Positions 53,384 through 63,086 of a stretch of DNA of 64,000 bases are shown piece by piece. Positions within the stretch are counted from its first letter, which is position 1, and each line of letters opens with the position of its first letter. Under the pieces are notes generated by a model. That model searched no databases and was not told the origin of the DNA. It worked only from the letters and a program-made list of their open reading frames with translations. The DNA is from Flavisphingomonas formosensis (lineage in GTDB: Bacteria; Pseudomonadota; Alphaproteobacteria; Sphingomonadales; Sphingomonadaceae): positions 1 to 64,000 of the forward strand of contig NZ_WRPK01000008.1 in NCBI RefSeq assembly GCF_009755815.1, written 5' to 3'. A program made the translations under genes and the position numbers.

Positions 53384-53437
53384 CAGCATTCGGTCCTCGC
53401 CGCGACACCAAGCGCTCGCTACGACGGCCGAATGCTG
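53384..53437 (+). promoter_or_regulatory. Inverted repeat covering the GH66 start codon
   Basis: CAGCATTCGG (53384-53393) is the exact reverse complement of CCGAATGCTG (53428-53437), which contains ATG 53432. The 34-base loop has no obvious Shine-Dalgarno sequence. The stem could end the SDR message or block translation of the GH66 gene. Confidence 0.45.
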
Positions 53438-55681
53438 CGCTTGCTCACGCTCTTCGTCTTCCTGGTGTTGTTCGCCTCGCCACTTTCCGCCACGCCATCG
53501 CTCGATCCGGCGCTGCACGAACGGATCGGCCTCGTCACCACCGACAAGGGGCGCTACGCGCCGGGCGACACCGCGACTGCGCGCATCACGTTGCGCTCAT
53601 CCAACGCGCCATTTCGCGGAACGCTGGTCGCCACGCTCTTCCGCAACGCCGAGGAGATCGCACAAGGCAGGCGCAGTGTTGAGATCGATGCCGAAGCGGT
53701 CGTCGCCGAATTCCCGTTCATCGTGCCTCCCTCCGACCTGCGAGGCTATCGCATCGATGTGACCCTGGTGGATGCCAACGGACGCAGCGTGGACCAGGCC
53801 TTCGGCTCGGTCGACGTCCAGTCCGGCGCGCTGCCGACGCGCTTTCCCCGCCAATGCTGGATCTCGCGCTGGGGCGAGGATATCGATGCCGCGGCACTGC
53901 TCGACAGCCAGGTGGCCTGGCGCTGCAACACCGTCCAGGCCTATGCCAATTATTACCGGCCCGAGCTCGCCCCTCCGCCCGAGCTCGCCAGCTGGCCGTC
54001 CCTGCCCAATCGCACCGTGAGCCGCGCTACCATCCGCAGCGTGATCGCGGCGGCGCATGCCCGTGGCCTGCCGGTGCTCTTCTTCCAGGGCACCGGTGAA
54101 GCCTATGACGATTTCCTACGCCGCAGCACCGGCCCGAGCCTCGACCAGGGCTCCTTCGTCCGCGCCTGCTCGGTTGCCCGTCCCTGCACGGAGGCGGATC
54201 TCGATCGATCGCCCGCCCTTCCCGACAACTGGACCCGATATGGCTGGCAGGCAGATCATCTCGATCTGTTCGATCTCTGCTCGCCCGGCTGGCAGGCACA
54301 TCTGCTGTCGAAGAGCATCAAGCCGATGCTCGATCAGTTCGGTTTCGACGGGTGGCAGGCCGACACGCTGGGGCCGCCCGCCGGCCCGCGTTACGACCTC
54401 ACCGGTCAGCTCAGGGATCCGGGCGCCTGCCTGTCGGCCTTCACCAGCAGCGCCCAGGATTATCTCGGCAAGCCGGTGGTGGTGAATACTGTGAGCGGCT
54501 GGCACCTCGCCGACGTCGCGCGGGACGGCAGCCAGCCGATCCTCTATCGCGAGACGTGGAACTTCGATTCGCCGAGCTTCGCAGCGCTCGACGCGATCAC
54601 GACCGGCATTCGGCGGGATACATCCCGCGCGATCGTGCAGCCCGCCTATCTCCAGCGCGCACTCGCCACGAACTGCGCGCGCAACACGGCGCAGCCCGGC
54701 TCCTGCGCGGTCAATCTCGCCTCGCCGCTGCTCGCCACCGCGCTGATCGCATCGGCGGGATCGACGCTGATGAACCATATGGACGATGGCTGCATCGCCA
54801 CCGGCGTGTTCATCGAGGGCTATCACTTGCCATGCCCACCGCCCGTCACCGACGCGCTGCTGCGCTACAAGAATTTCGAGGTCGCTTATCAGCCGATGCT
54901 GCGCGACGGCGTAACGGCCTCGCCGCTGCCCTGCGCCCTGGCCGACGGCACATCCTCCGCCAGCGCCCCGGCCGCCGGCCACATCGACCTCATGAGCCGC
55001 GCCAAACCGGGCTTCCAGATCTGCCAGGTCGTGAACCTCGCCGGCATAGCCACCGATCGCTGGACCGACATGGACGGCACCATGCCGGCACCCACACCTG
55101 CCACCGATCTGGCGATGATCCTCCATTATTCCGGCGCACCCGTCCAACCCGGCACCAACCGCCTGTGGTGGGCCTCGCCGGACATGAACAACGGCGCCGC
55201 GACCGATCTTGCCTATGTCACAGGATCGGATGCGGGCGGCAATTTCGTGCGCTTCACCCTGCCCCGCCTGGCTTATTGGGCGATGATCGTGCTGGAGACG
55301 CCCGGCCTCGCGGATTCGGATCTGCACGCCAATCCCTATGAGCCACTATCCGGCGCCACGTTCAGCACGGCGGCCAATGGCATCGGTGTCGCAGATGGCA
55401 TCGCCATTGCCGCCTGCTGTGGCCGCTGGGCGCGCTTCGCCACTTTGCAATTTGGGGAAACGACGCCGCGGCATGTCCATATCGCCTATCGGGCGGAGGC
55501 GACGGCGCAACTGACGCTGCGGCTGGACGGTCCCACCGGGCCGGTCATCGCGGTCTGCCCGCTCGTGGCGCCGGGCGGCGAAGCGGATTGCCCCGTCTCT
55601 GGTGCCCAAGGCCTCCACGATCTCCACATTGCGTTCGACGGCGCGGACATCCATCTGCAGGCGCTGCAGTTCGCACGCTGA
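53432..55681 (+). CDS. Glycoside hydrolase family 66 (dextranase / cyclodextran-forming) protein
   Basis: The 749-residue secreted protein has signal peptide MLRLLTLFVFLVLFASPLSA. KGRYAPGDTATARITL opens an N-terminal Ig-like domain. The (beta/alpha)8 part has LPVLFFQGTGEAYDDF and GFDGWQADTLGP, whose Asp is the expected GH66 nucleophile. The C-terminus is a beta-rich domain with a carbohydrate-binding look. It should cut alpha-1,6 glucans or cyclise them. No transport or isomaltose genes lie nearby. Its start codon is inside a stem. Confidence 0.82.
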   Translation: MLRLLTLFVFLVLFASPLSATPSLDPALHERIGLVTTDKGRYAPGDTATARITLRSSNAPFRGTLVATLFRNAEEIAQGRRSVEIDAEAVVAEFPFIVPPSDLRGYRIDVTLVDANGRSVDQAFGSVDVQSGALPTRFPRQCWISRWGEDIDAAALLDSQVAWRCNTVQAYANYYRPELAPPPELASWPSLPNRTVSRATIRSVIAAAHARGLPVLFFQGTGEAYDDFLRRSTGPSLDQGSFVRACSVARPCTEADLDRSPALPDNWTRYGWQADHLDLFDLCSPGWQAHLLSKSIKPMLDQFGFDGWQADTLGPPAGPRYDLTGQLRDPGACLSAFTSSAQDYLGKPVVVNTVSGWHLADVARDGSQPILYRETWNFDSPSFAALDAITTGIRRDTSRAIVQPAYLQRALATNCARNTAQPGSCAVNLASPLLATALIASAGSTLMNHMDDGCIATGVFIEGYHLPCPPPVTDALLRYKNFEVAYQPMLRDGVTASPLPCALADGTSSASAPAAGHIDLMSRAKPGFQICQVVNLAGIATDRWTDMDGTMPAPTPATDLAMILHYSGAPVQPGTNRLWWASPDMNNGAATDLAYVTGSDAGGNFVRFTLPRLAYWAMIVLETPGLADSDLHANPYEPLSGATFSTAANGIGVADGIAIAACCGRWARFATLQFGETTPRHVHIAYRAEATAQLTLRLDGPTGPVIAVCPLVAPGGEADCPVSGAQGLHDLHIAFDGADIHLQALQFAR

Positions 55682-55763
55682 GCATCGTTGTCGCACCATG
55701 ATCGTCGCCACGCGTTGTCGGCGTCACCGTGCGATCCGCGGCGTGCAGGAAAGGGAAACGGAC

Positions 55764-56183
55764 ATGCGACAGGCGACGAAGCTGCTGCAGGTGCAGACCA
55801 GCCGTCAGGGACTGATCGAGGTCACGCGCGAGATCGTCGATTGGATCGAGACGCAGGCGTTTGCCGAGGGGCTGCTGACAATCTTCTGCCGGCACACCTC
55901 GGCATCGCTGCTGATCCAGGAAAATGCCGCGCCGGAGGTCCGCAGCGATATCGAGGCCTATTTTGCCGAAATCGCGCCGGAAGATGCAGGCCGCTATCGT
56001 CACGACGACGAAGGTCCGGACGACATGCCCGCCCATCTTCGCACGGCGCTCACTCAGGTGCAGCTGTCGATTCCCTTGATCGGCGGGCGGCTCGCGCTCG
56101 GCACCTGGCAGGGTATCTATCTGTTCGAGCACCGCCGCGTACCGCACCGGCGGAGCCTGGCCCTGCACCTGATCGGAGCCTGA
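55764..56183 (+). CDS. yjbQ: YjbQ/UPF0047 family protein
   Basis: The 139-residue protein starts at ATG 55764 (MRQATKLLQVQTSRQG) after AAAGGGAAAC. The family pattern is complete: FCRHTSASLLIQENA, YRHDDEGPDDMPAHL, LGTWQGIYLFEHR. The usual Asn before M-P-A-H is Asp. Members have a beta-barrel fold and a weak thiamine phosphate synthase activity; the real role is unsettled. Confidence 0.92.
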   Translation: MRQATKLLQVQTSRQGLIEVTREIVDWIETQAFAEGLLTIFCRHTSASLLIQENAAPEVRSDIEAYFAEIAPEDAGRYRHDDEGPDDMPAHLRTALTQVQLSIPLIGGRLALGTWQGIYLFEHRRVPHRRSLALHLIGA

Positions 56184-56196
56184 GCGCGTTCGGCAG

Positions 56197-56634
56197 TCAA
56201 TCCGTCGCGAACAGCCGCGCAGGATCGGCCATGGCCTTGATCTCGATCGCATTGCCGCTCGGATCGGTGAAGAACATCGTCGCCTGCTCGCCCGCCTGGC
56301 CGCGGAAACGGACATAGGGCTCGATCACGAAGGAAAGTCCGGCCGCCTTCAGCCGCGCGGCAAGCGCCTCCCAGTCCGCCATCGGCAGCACCAGCCCGAA
56401 ATGCGGCACCGGCACGCCATGGCCGTCGACCGGATTGACGCCCGCCGGGCCGGAGGCGCCGGTGCGATGGGCGACAATCTGGTGGCCATAAAAGTTGAAG
56501 TCGACCCAGTCCTCGGCGCTGCGCCCTTCGGGACAGCCCAGCAGCCCGCCATAAAAGGCACGCGCCTCGGCAAGGTCGCGGACCGGGAAGGCGAGGTGGA
56601 AAGGACAGACGGGATGGGCGGTATCGTTCGACAT
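56197..56634 (-). CDS. VOC-family protein (glyoxalase-like)
   Basis: The 145-residue protein has two adjacent ATGs (56637 and 56634); the second is better spaced from GAGGG. It opens [24 protein letters not shown] (one VOC half; shortened) and closes [16 protein letters not shown]. His and Glu positions fit metal binding. The reaction is unknown. It sits downstream of the old-yellow-enzyme gene, and the stop-to-start overlap suggests a two-gene unit. Confidence 0.85.
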   Translation of the reverse strand: MSNDTAHPVCPFHLAFPVRDLAEARAFYGGLLGCPEGRSAEDWVDFNFYGHQIVAHRTGASGPAGVNPVDGHGVPVPHFGLVLPMADWEALAARLKAAGLSFVIEPYVRFRGQAGEQATMFFTDPSGNAIEIKAMADPARLFATD

Positions 56635-56659
56635 CATGTCCCTCGGCGGTCGGGAGCGG

Positions 56660-57766
56660 TCAGGCGCTCTCGAACAGATTTTTGAACTGCCGCGGCTGGC
56701 AGCGCAGATACTGGTTGGGCGCCCGCACGGTCGCGCCCAGCTCGGCGGCTGCATGCCAGGGCCAGCGCGGATCGTAGAGGATGGTCCGCGCCAGCGCTAC
56801 GAGATCCGCATCGCCTGTGCCGACGATCGCCTCGGCCTGCTCGAAGCCGGTGATGAGACCTACCGCGATCACCGGAATGCCCACTTCCGCCTTCACCGCA
56901 CGCGCCAGCGGCACCTGATAACCGGGGCCGACCGGGATCTGCTGTGCGGCATGGAGCCCGCCGCTCGATACGTGGATGGCGCTGCAGCCCCGTCGCTCCA
57001 GCTCCTTCGCAAAGGCGACGGTCTGCTCGACATCCCAGCCGCCTTCCACCCAGTCCGTGCCAGACACGCGCATCGAGACCGGCTTCTCCTTCGGGAACGC
57101 CGCGCGCACCGCATCGAATATCTCCAGCGGGAAGCGCATCCGATTTTCCAGCGAGCCGCCATAATCGTCGTCGCGCCGGTTGGAGAGCGGCGAGAGGAAC
57201 TGATGCATCAGATAGCCGTGCGCGCCGTGGAGTTGCACCAGATCGAGGCCGAGATTGTCGGCGCGCAGGGCCGATGCGACGAAGGCATCCCGCACCCGCT
57301 CCAGCCCCGCCCGATCGAGTGCCATCGGGGCATTCTGCCCCTCGGCGAAGGCGATCGCGGATGGCGCCACGGTCTGCCAGCCATGGGCATGATCCGGCGC
57401 GATCTGCGCCCCGCCGTTCCACGGCAGATCGGTCGACGCCTTGCGGCCGGCATGGGCGAGCTGGATGCCGATCGGCATCTCGGACCAGCGGCGTATGCCC
57501 TCCAGCGTCCGGCGCATCGCCGCCTCGGTGGCATCGTTCCACAGGCCGACGTCGGCATAGCTGATCCGCCCTTCGGGCAGCACCGCCGTGGCCTCGATGG
57601 TCAGGAGCGACGCGCCCGAGAGGGCAAGCTGGCCGAGATGGATCAGGTGCCAGTCGGTCATCTGCCCTTCCTCGGCGGAATATTGACACATCGGCGCGAT
57701 CACGATGCGGTTGGCAAGATCGAGGTTCCCGACGCGGATCGGCCGGAAAAGAGCAGGTTGCGTCAC
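56660..57766 (-). CDS. YqjM-like old yellow enzyme (NADH:flavin oxidoreductase)
   Basis: The 368-residue protein starts at GTG 57766 ([14 protein letters not shown]) after AGGGAG, giving the normal length. The FMN Cys of the YqjM branch is in [35 protein letters not shown] and DYGGSLENR are further marks. It reduces activated C=C bonds of enones and nitro compounds with NAD(P)H. It is divergent from the flavin reductase-like gene, which could share its promoter region. Confidence 0.93.
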   Translation of the reverse strand: MTQPALFRPIRVGNLDLANRIVIAPMCQYSAEEGQMTDWHLIHLGQLALSGASLLTIEATAVLPEGRISYADVGLWNDATEAAMRRTLEGIRRWSEMPIGIQLAHAGRKASTDLPWNGGAQIAPDHAHGWQTVAPSAIAFAEGQNAPMALDRAGLERVRDAFVASALRADNLGLDLVQLHGAHGYLMHQFLSPLSNRRDDDYGGSLENRMRFPLEIFDAVRAAFPKEKPVSMRVSGTDWVEGGWDVEQTVAFAKELERRGCSAIHVSSGGLHAAQQIPVGPGYQVPLARAVKAEVGIPVIAVGLITGFEQAEAIVGTGDADLVALARTILYDPRWPWHAAAELGATVRAPNQYLRCQPRQFKNLFESA

Positions 57767-57936
57767 GAATGTCTCCCTGAAGCACAGCGGGCGAGGCGGA
57801 CGGATGAAGTGCCACACATGGCGATCTGTGCCCGATCGGCAAGGGCCGATCGCGAACGCGGGTTGCATTTCGGATCAGGACGGTTGACGCGGCCGGAGTC
57901 GCTCCGGACAATCCGCGAAAATATGGGAGAGTGATG

Positions 57937-58440
57937 ATGGACGACGCAGCCAAGAAGACGGCGCTCAGGATGATCCCCTACGGCCTTTACGTGCTCACCG
58001 CGCGCGAGGCCGACGGCACCGTGCATGCCGCTACGATCAACTGGGTCACGCAGACGTCCTTTTCGCCGCCGCTCGTCGCCATGGGCATCAAGGCCGATTC
58101 GGGTGTCTATGCCGCGTTGAAGGCCACGAAGAAGGCCGTCTTAAACATCCTCGGCAAGGGGCAGCAAGGGGCCGCCTTTGCCTTCTTCAAGCCGGCCACG
58201 CTCGAAGATGGCAAGCTTTCCGGCGAACCCGTGCATGATGGCGAGAACGGTGTCCCTGTGATAGCCAGCGCGCCCGCCGCTGTGGAATGCAGCCTGATCG
58301 AGATCGTCGAGCGCGGCGATCATCACGTCGCGATACTGGAAGTCACCGACGCCACCCTTTCCGCACCAATTGAGGGACGTCCGGATGCGGCCGTGCTGGA
58401 GATGAAGGACCTCGGCGAGAAAGTTTTCTACGGCGGCTGA
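57937..58440 (+). CDS. Flavin reductase-like (DIM6/NTAB) FMN-binding protein
   Basis: The 167-residue protein has tandem starts GTG-ATG-ATG at 57931-57939; the last is best spaced from GGGAGA. MIPYGLYVLTA, then TINWVTQTSFSPPLVAMGI and AVLNILGKGQQ, match the split-barrel flavin reductase fold. It may use FMN as cofactor or reduce flavin for a monooxygenase, such as the BVMO-type enzymes elsewhere in the window. No oxygenase is adjacent. Confidence 0.85.
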   Translation: MDDAAKKTALRMIPYGLYVLTAREADGTVHAATINWVTQTSFSPPLVAMGIKADSGVYAALKATKKAVLNILGKGQQGAAFAFFKPATLEDGKLSGEPVHDGENGVPVIASAPAAVECSLIEIVERGDHHVAILEVTDATLSAPIEGRPDAAVLEMKDLGEKVFYGG

Positions 58441-58509
58441 GCACCGGCGGGCGGCCGCTATATGAGCCGACGCGATGGACCGTCCTTCAATGTGCCGTTT
58501 TGCCCGTTA

Positions 58510-59151
58510 TCAGGCGGCGGCGGAAGAAGGCAGCCGGTCCGGCAGCAGGTCGGCTTCGCCAGCCAGCTGCAGCAATTCCGCCAGGTTACGTACCCCCAGC
58601 TTCCGCATGGCGCTGGCGCGATGCATCTCGACCGTGCGGATGCTGAGGCCAAGCGTACGCGCGACGAGCTTGTTGGAAAGCCCGCCGGCAATATGCTCGA
58701 CGGTCTCCCGCTCACGCACGGACAGGCTGCCCACCCGTTCCTGCGCCTCACGCTTTCGGGCGACCAGCGGCAGGCTCCGGCCGAGCTGTTCGCACCCGGA
58801 CCGGATCACGTCCAGCAACAGCCGGTCGGCGATCGGCTTTTCGAGGAAATCAAAGGCACCTGCTTTCAGCGCTGCGACGGCCATGCGGATCGTGCCCTCC
58901 GCGCTCATCAGGATCACGGGCATTTCCGGCCGCAATGCGGAGACCCGGCGCTGCACTTCGAGCCCGCCGAGCCCGGGCAGATCCACCTCCATCACTATGC
59001 AGCCGACAGGCAATTCGGCGAGATCGTCCAACAGGTCCTCGCCGCAGCTGAAGGGGTATGAATGCAGTCCCGCCTCGGTTATCAGCGCGCCCAGGGATCG
59101 GCGAACAGCCACATCCTCGTCGACGATATAGATCGTCCGCGCAGAATCCAT
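58510..59151 (-). CDS. FixJ/NarL-type response regulator with Glu at the phospho-acceptor site
   Basis: The 213-residue protein starts at ATG 59151 (MDSARTIYIVDED). Residues 1-120 align with FixJ without gaps. Asp11/Glu12/Asp13 match the acidic pocket and Lys105 in LEKP is kept, but position 55 is Glu in CIVMEVDLPG where FixJ has Asp54. The C-terminal LuxR HTH is complete (LSVRERETVEHIAGGLSNKLVARTLGLS, core shortened). The Glu may mimic phosphate and keep it active. It is divergent from the BLUF gene, 177 bases away. Confidence 0.9.
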   Translation of the reverse strand: MDSARTIYIVDEDVAVRRSLGALITEAGLHSYPFSCGEDLLDDLAELPVGCIVMEVDLPGLGGLEVQRRVSALRPEMPVILMSAEGTIRMAVAALKAGAFDFLEKPIADRLLLDVIRSGCEQLGRSLPLVARKREAQERVGSLSVRERETVEHIAGGLSNKLVARTLGLSIRTVEMHRASAMRKLGVRNLAELLQLAGEADLLPDRLPSSAAA

Positions 59152-59328
59152 CGGCCTTATCTCCCTCGATCCATCAAGCAGTGTCCATCGATACTCTACA
59201 CGACGAGCCTCGTCGTGATTCTCCTGTCCTGTAACGCGACGGCCGCCCCCGCAAGACCCCGGCGCACGGAGCCGGACAAGATGTGTTGAACAGGCCGACC
59301 AGCCGTTTATGGTGATGGGCGATGGCGG

Positions 59329-59775
59329 ATGGTGGGGAGTATCAGCCAAGTGCCTGCGTCCTGTTGGTTGTACGTCAGCCGCAGTCAAATTGAGGTGGCT
59401 GCCATTCCATCGGAAATCGAGCAGATCGTTTCGACATCGCGTGGACGCAATGCCACGCTGGACGTCACCGGGGCGCTCATCTTCGCCCGCGGCCGGTTCA
59501 GCCAGTATCTCGAAGGGCCGGAAACATCCGTTGCGGCGCTCCGCGCCAGCATCGAGCGCGACGACCGCCATACCGACATCGTGACCTTGCCAACGAAGCC
59601 GACCGCCGTGCGACTGTTCGAAGGCTGGTCGCTCGCCTATGCCGGCGAAGCCAGCTACATGTCGCGCGCGATGGAACGTACTCTCGTCGATGCGATCGAG
59701 GGCCCGGAACGCGATGTGCGCACGCTGATCAACATCATGGTCGGCATGACCGACGGGAGGACCCCCAAGGGGTAG
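59329..59775 (+). CDS. BLUF-domain blue-light photoreceptor
   Basis: The 148-residue protein starts at ATG 59329, with a weak ribosome site; later GTGs are possible. Residues 12-100 are a BLUF domain: Tyr15 in WLYVSRS, Asn41 in SRGRNATLDVTGAL, Gln59 in RFSQYLEGP and Trp in FEGWSLAY, all the flavin-contacting residues. A short C-terminal helical extension follows and no enzyme domain. It would bind FAD and signal through protein contacts. The divergent neighbour is an unusual FixJ-type regulator. Confidence 0.9.
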   Translation: MVGSISQVPASCWLYVSRSQIEVAAIPSEIEQIVSTSRGRNATLDVTGALIFARGRFSQYLEGPETSVAALRASIERDDRHTDIVTLPTKPTAVRLFEGWSLAYAGEASYMSRAMERTLVDAIEGPERDVRTLINIMVGMTDGRTPKG

Positions 59776-59829
59776 GCCCCGACGGCTGGCTGGAAAAGCG
59801 CGAGACCGGCAACCCTGGAACGACTGCTC

Positions 59830-60447
59830 CTACAGGTAGACCCAGGGCCGCGCGGCCCTGTCGCGGGCGCGGAACGCAGCGATCTGGTCAGCGCGTTTGA
59901 AGGTCAGCTCGATCGCATCGAGCCCCTCGAACAGCATCTCCTTCGCCTCGCGCTCGATCGCGAAGGCCCAGTTGCGCCCGTCAGCGAGCGAAACGATCTG
60001 CGTGGCGAGATCGACGGTCACGACCTCCAGCCGCTCCGCCGCCTCGGCGAGCGCGGCCACCGCTTCGGCCGGCAGCTCGACCGGCACGATCCCGTTGCGC
60101 ACGCAATTGCCGCGGAAGATCGGGTTGAAGCTCGGCGCGACGATCGCGCGGAAACCATATTCGGCGAGCGCCCAGGCGGCATGCTCGCGGCTCGATCCAC
60201 AGCCGAAATTGGTGCCGCCGATCAGGATGGTCGCGTCGCGATACTCGGGCCGGTTCATCACGAAGGCGGGATCAGGCTCGCGCCCGCCGACCTCCGTGTA
60301 GCGCCAACCGGCGAACAACCCATCCGCCAGCCCCTTCTTGGAGACGGATTTCATCTCGCGCGAGGGGATGATGGCGTCGGTATCGATATTGTCCCGCACC
60401 AGCGGCAGGGCGTGCGCGGTGAGGCTGTGGAATGGCTGGCTGGTCAT
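59830..60447 (-). CDS. leuD: LeuD-like small subunit (3-isopropylmalate dehydratase family)
   Basis: The 205-residue protein starts at ATG 60447 (MTSQPFHSLTAHALPLV), overlapping the LeuC stop by four bases. The swivelling-domain marks are NIDTDAIIPSRE, LIGGTNFGCGSSREHAAWAL and PSFNPIFRGNCVRNG. Together with LeuC it hydrates/dehydrates a branched C5-C7 hydroxy acid. The genes for leucine synthesis (leuA, leuB) are not nearby, so it may be a catabolic paralogue. Confidence 0.92.
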   Translation of the reverse strand: MTSQPFHSLTAHALPLVRDNIDTDAIIPSREMKSVSKKGLADGLFAGWRYTEVGGREPDPAFVMNRPEYRDATILIGGTNFGCGSSREHAAWALAEYGFRAIVAPSFNPIFRGNCVRNGIVPVELPAEAVAALAEAAERLEVVTVDLATQIVSLADGRNWAFAIEREAKEMLFEGLDAIELTFKRADQIAAFRARDRAARPWVYL

Positions 60448-61856
60448 GCGATGGGGCTCAGCTTGCGCGGATCGGCGATCGCACCGGCGATGGCGGAGGC
60501 GGCCACGGTTTCGGGCGAGGCGAGATGCGAGCGCGTCTCGGGGCCCTGCCGGCTCTCGAAATTGCGGTTGGTGGAGGTGATCACCCGCTGGCGAAGCCCG
60601 AAGCTCTCGCCGCCGGCAAAGAAGCACATCGAGCAACCGGCCTCGCGCCATTCGAAGCCCGCGTCGCGGAAGATGCGGTCCAGCCCCTCGGCCTCGGCCT
60701 CCGCCTTGACGCGGGTAGATCCCGGCACGCAGATCGCCTTCACATGGCCCGCCACCTTGCGCCCCTCGAGGATCGCGGCGGCACGGCGCAGGTCCGACAG
60801 GCGGGAATTGGTGCAGGAACCGATGAACGCCGCGTCGATCGGCAGATCCTCCAGCGCCTGGCCTGCCGTCAGGCCCATATAGGCGAGCGCGCGTTCATGC
60901 GTCGCCTGCGTGTCGCGGCCACCTGCCGGATCATAGGCCGGCACGGTCTCGCCCAGCGGCACGGCATGCTGCGGACTGTTGCCCCAGGTCACCATCGGCG
61001 CGACGTCCGCGGCATCGACGATATGGTCGACGTCGAACACCGCATCCGCGTCCGAGTGCAGCGCCGCCCAGGAGGCGACGGCAGCGTCCCAATCGGCGCC
61101 CTTGGGTGCGAAGGCGCGGCCATTCAGATAGGCAAACACCGTCTCGTCGGGCGCGATGATCGCGGAAAAGGCGGAGAGCTCTGTCGCCATGTTGCACAAG
61201 GTCAGCCGCCCCTCGACATCGAGTGCGCGCACCGCCTCGCCGGCATATTCGAGCATATGGCCCACCGCCCCGGCCGCGCCGAAGCGGCCGAGCAGATGGA
61301 GGGCGAGGTCCTTCGCCGTCACGCCGGTGCCGAGCCGGCCGTTCACCGTGATCCGCATCGTCTTCGGCTTGCGCACGCGCAGCGTGGACGTGGCGAGCGC
61401 ATGCTCGGCCTCGGTCGAGCCGATGCCCCAGGCCAGCGCCCCCAACGCGCCCTGAGTGCAGGTATGGCTGTCCGGGCAGACCAGCGTGACGCCGGGCAGC
61501 ACGATCGCCTGCTCGGGCGAGATGACATGGACGATGCCCTGCCCCGGATCGCCGATGTCGAACAGGGTCAGCCCGGCCTCCAGCGCCGCCTTTCGCGTCG
61601 CGGTGATGAACTGGGTGCCGGTCGGCATGATCGTCCTGTCGCCGCGGCCGGGCAGCGTATCGACGATATGGTCCATGGTGACGAAGGTCTGCCGCGGCGC
61701 CATCACGCTGCGGCCGGCGTCGCGCAGGCTTTCGAGGGCGACGCTGCCGGTCCGCTCGTGCAGCATGATCCGGTCGATCAGCAGCAGGCCGGTGCCGCCG
61801 CCGAGATCGTCGATCGCATGCAGATCCCACAGCTTCTCGAACAGCGTGCGTCCCAT
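60444..61856 (-). CDS. leuC: LeuC-like large subunit (3-isopropylmalate dehydratase family)
   Basis: The 470-residue protein begins MGRTLFEKLWDLHAIDDLGGGTGLLLIDRIMLHERTGS (core shortened). It has the iron-sulfur Cys in IGSCTNSRLSDLRRAA and AGCSMCFFAGGE, and the LVCPDSHTCTQGALGALAWGIG segment. It carries the 4Fe-4S cluster and active site. It is 2 bases from the CoA-transferase stop, so the three minus-strand genes form one operon. Confidence 0.93.
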   Translation of the reverse strand: MGRTLFEKLWDLHAIDDLGGGTGLLLIDRIMLHERTGSVALESLRDAGRSVMAPRQTFVTMDHIVDTLPGRGDRTIMPTGTQFITATRKAALEAGLTLFDIGDPGQGIVHVISPEQAIVLPGVTLVCPDSHTCTQGALGALAWGIGSTEAEHALATSTLRVRKPKTMRITVNGRLGTGVTAKDLALHLLGRFGAAGAVGHMLEYAGEAVRALDVEGRLTLCNMATELSAFSAIIAPDETVFAYLNGRAFAPKGADWDAAVASWAALHSDADAVFDVDHIVDAADVAPMVTWGNSPQHAVPLGETVPAYDPAGGRDTQATHERALAYMGLTAGQALEDLPIDAAFIGSCTNSRLSDLRRAAAILEGRKVAGHVKAICVPGSTRVKAEAEAEGLDRIFRDAGFEWREAGCSMCFFAGGESFGLRQRVITSTNRNFESRQGPETRSHLASPETVAASAIAGAIADPRKLSPIA

Positions 61857-61858
61857 TG

Positions 61859-63043
61859 TCAGGCGACGCCCCCGCTGGCACGCAGCGCGCTGATCTCTTC
61901 CGGCGCGTAACCGAGGCCCGCGAGCAGCGCGTCACTGTCGGCTCCGATCGCCGGAATGTCGCGTGTGAGGCCCAGCCGTTCGCCGTCGAACTCGATCGGC
62001 AGGCCCGGAAGGCGTGTGGCGCGCCCGTCCGGCAGGGTGAGGTCGACCAGGCCGCCGGCATTCAGATGCGGATCGTCGAACAACTCGTCCGGGCGGGTGA
62101 TCGGCGCAAAGGGCAGGCCGATCGTCTCCAGCTTCTCGACCAGCGCGTCGCGGGTCATGCCGGCGAACAGCGCCCGGACCTGCGGCAGGATCGCGTCGCG
62201 CGCCAGCACGCGCTGGTTGTTCGCGCGATAATCCGGATTGTCGCCGAGCGCATCGAGGCCGAAGGCACGGCAGAAGGCGAGCCATTGGGAATCGCTCACC
62301 ACGCCGACGAACAACTGCTCCTCGGGCTCGCTCGTCTCGAACACGTCGTAGATCGCCCAGGCCGAGATGCGCACCGGCATCGGCCGCGCGGCGGCGCCGG
62401 TCACGGCTTGCTGCGCCATATGCTGGCCGACGAGGAAGGCCGTGGTTTCATAGAGCGAGCAGCGCACCTCGCTGCCCTTGCCGGTGCGGTGCCGCTGCTC
62501 GACCGCGGCAAGGATGCCGATCACGCCGAACATGCCGCCGGTAATGTCGATCACCGACGCGCCGGCGCGCAGCGGCCGGCCGGGCGGGCCGGTCATATAG
62601 GCGAGGCCGCCCATCATCTGCGTGACCTCGTCGAGCGCGGTGCGCTTCTCATACGGCCCGGCGAGAAAGCCTTTGGCGGAACAGTAGATCAGCCGCGGAT
62701 TGTCCTTCGACAGCTCTTCATAGGACAGGCCGAGCTTCGCCAGCGTGCCCGGACGGAAATTCTCGATCACGATGTCCGCCTCGGCGATCAGCCGGCGCGC
62801 GACGCCGAGCCCGTCCGGCTGCTTGAGATCCAGGCAGATGCTCTGCTTGTTGCGGTTGAACATCGGGAAATAGCCCGCGCCCGAGCCGAGCAAGGTTCGC
62901 GTATGATCGCCGCCTACCGGCTCGACCTTGATCACCTCCGCGCCGAGATCGCCCAATATGACTCCAACCGCCGGCCCCATGACCATGTGCGTGAATTCAA
63001 CGACTTTCAGGCCCGCAAGCGGAAGGGCATCCTGGTTCATCAC
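61859..63043 (-). CDS. Family III CoA-transferase (CaiB/BaiF)
   Basis: The 394-residue protein starts at ATG 63043 (MMNQDALPLAGLKVVEFTHMVMGP, shortened). LGDLGAEVIKVEPVGGDHTR and NRNKQSICLDLK are typical. The catalytic Asp is expected in the LDEVTQMMGGLAYMTG region (family knowledge). It moves CoA between a donor such as succinyl-CoA and a carboxylic acid. It heads an operon with leuC and leuD, and is divergent from the HMG-CoA-lyase-like gene. Confidence 0.93.
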   Translation of the reverse strand: MMNQDALPLAGLKVVEFTHMVMGPAVGVILGDLGAEVIKVEPVGGDHTRTLLGSGAGYFPMFNRNKQSICLDLKQPDGLGVARRLIAEADIVIENFRPGTLAKLGLSYEELSKDNPRLIYCSAKGFLAGPYEKRTALDEVTQMMGGLAYMTGPPGRPLRAGASVIDITGGMFGVIGILAAVEQRHRTGKGSEVRCSLYETTAFLVGQHMAQQAVTGAAARPMPVRISAWAIYDVFETSEPEEQLFVGVVSDSQWLAFCRAFGLDALGDNPDYRANNQRVLARDAILPQVRALFAGMTRDALVEKLETIGLPFAPITRPDELFDDPHLNAGGLVDLTLPDGRATRLPGLPIEFDGERLGLTRDIPAIGADSDALLAGLGYAPEEISALRASGGVA

Positions 63044-63086
63044 TATCCCGGCTAAAAATTGTCATGCCTTGAATGGCTTCACCGAT

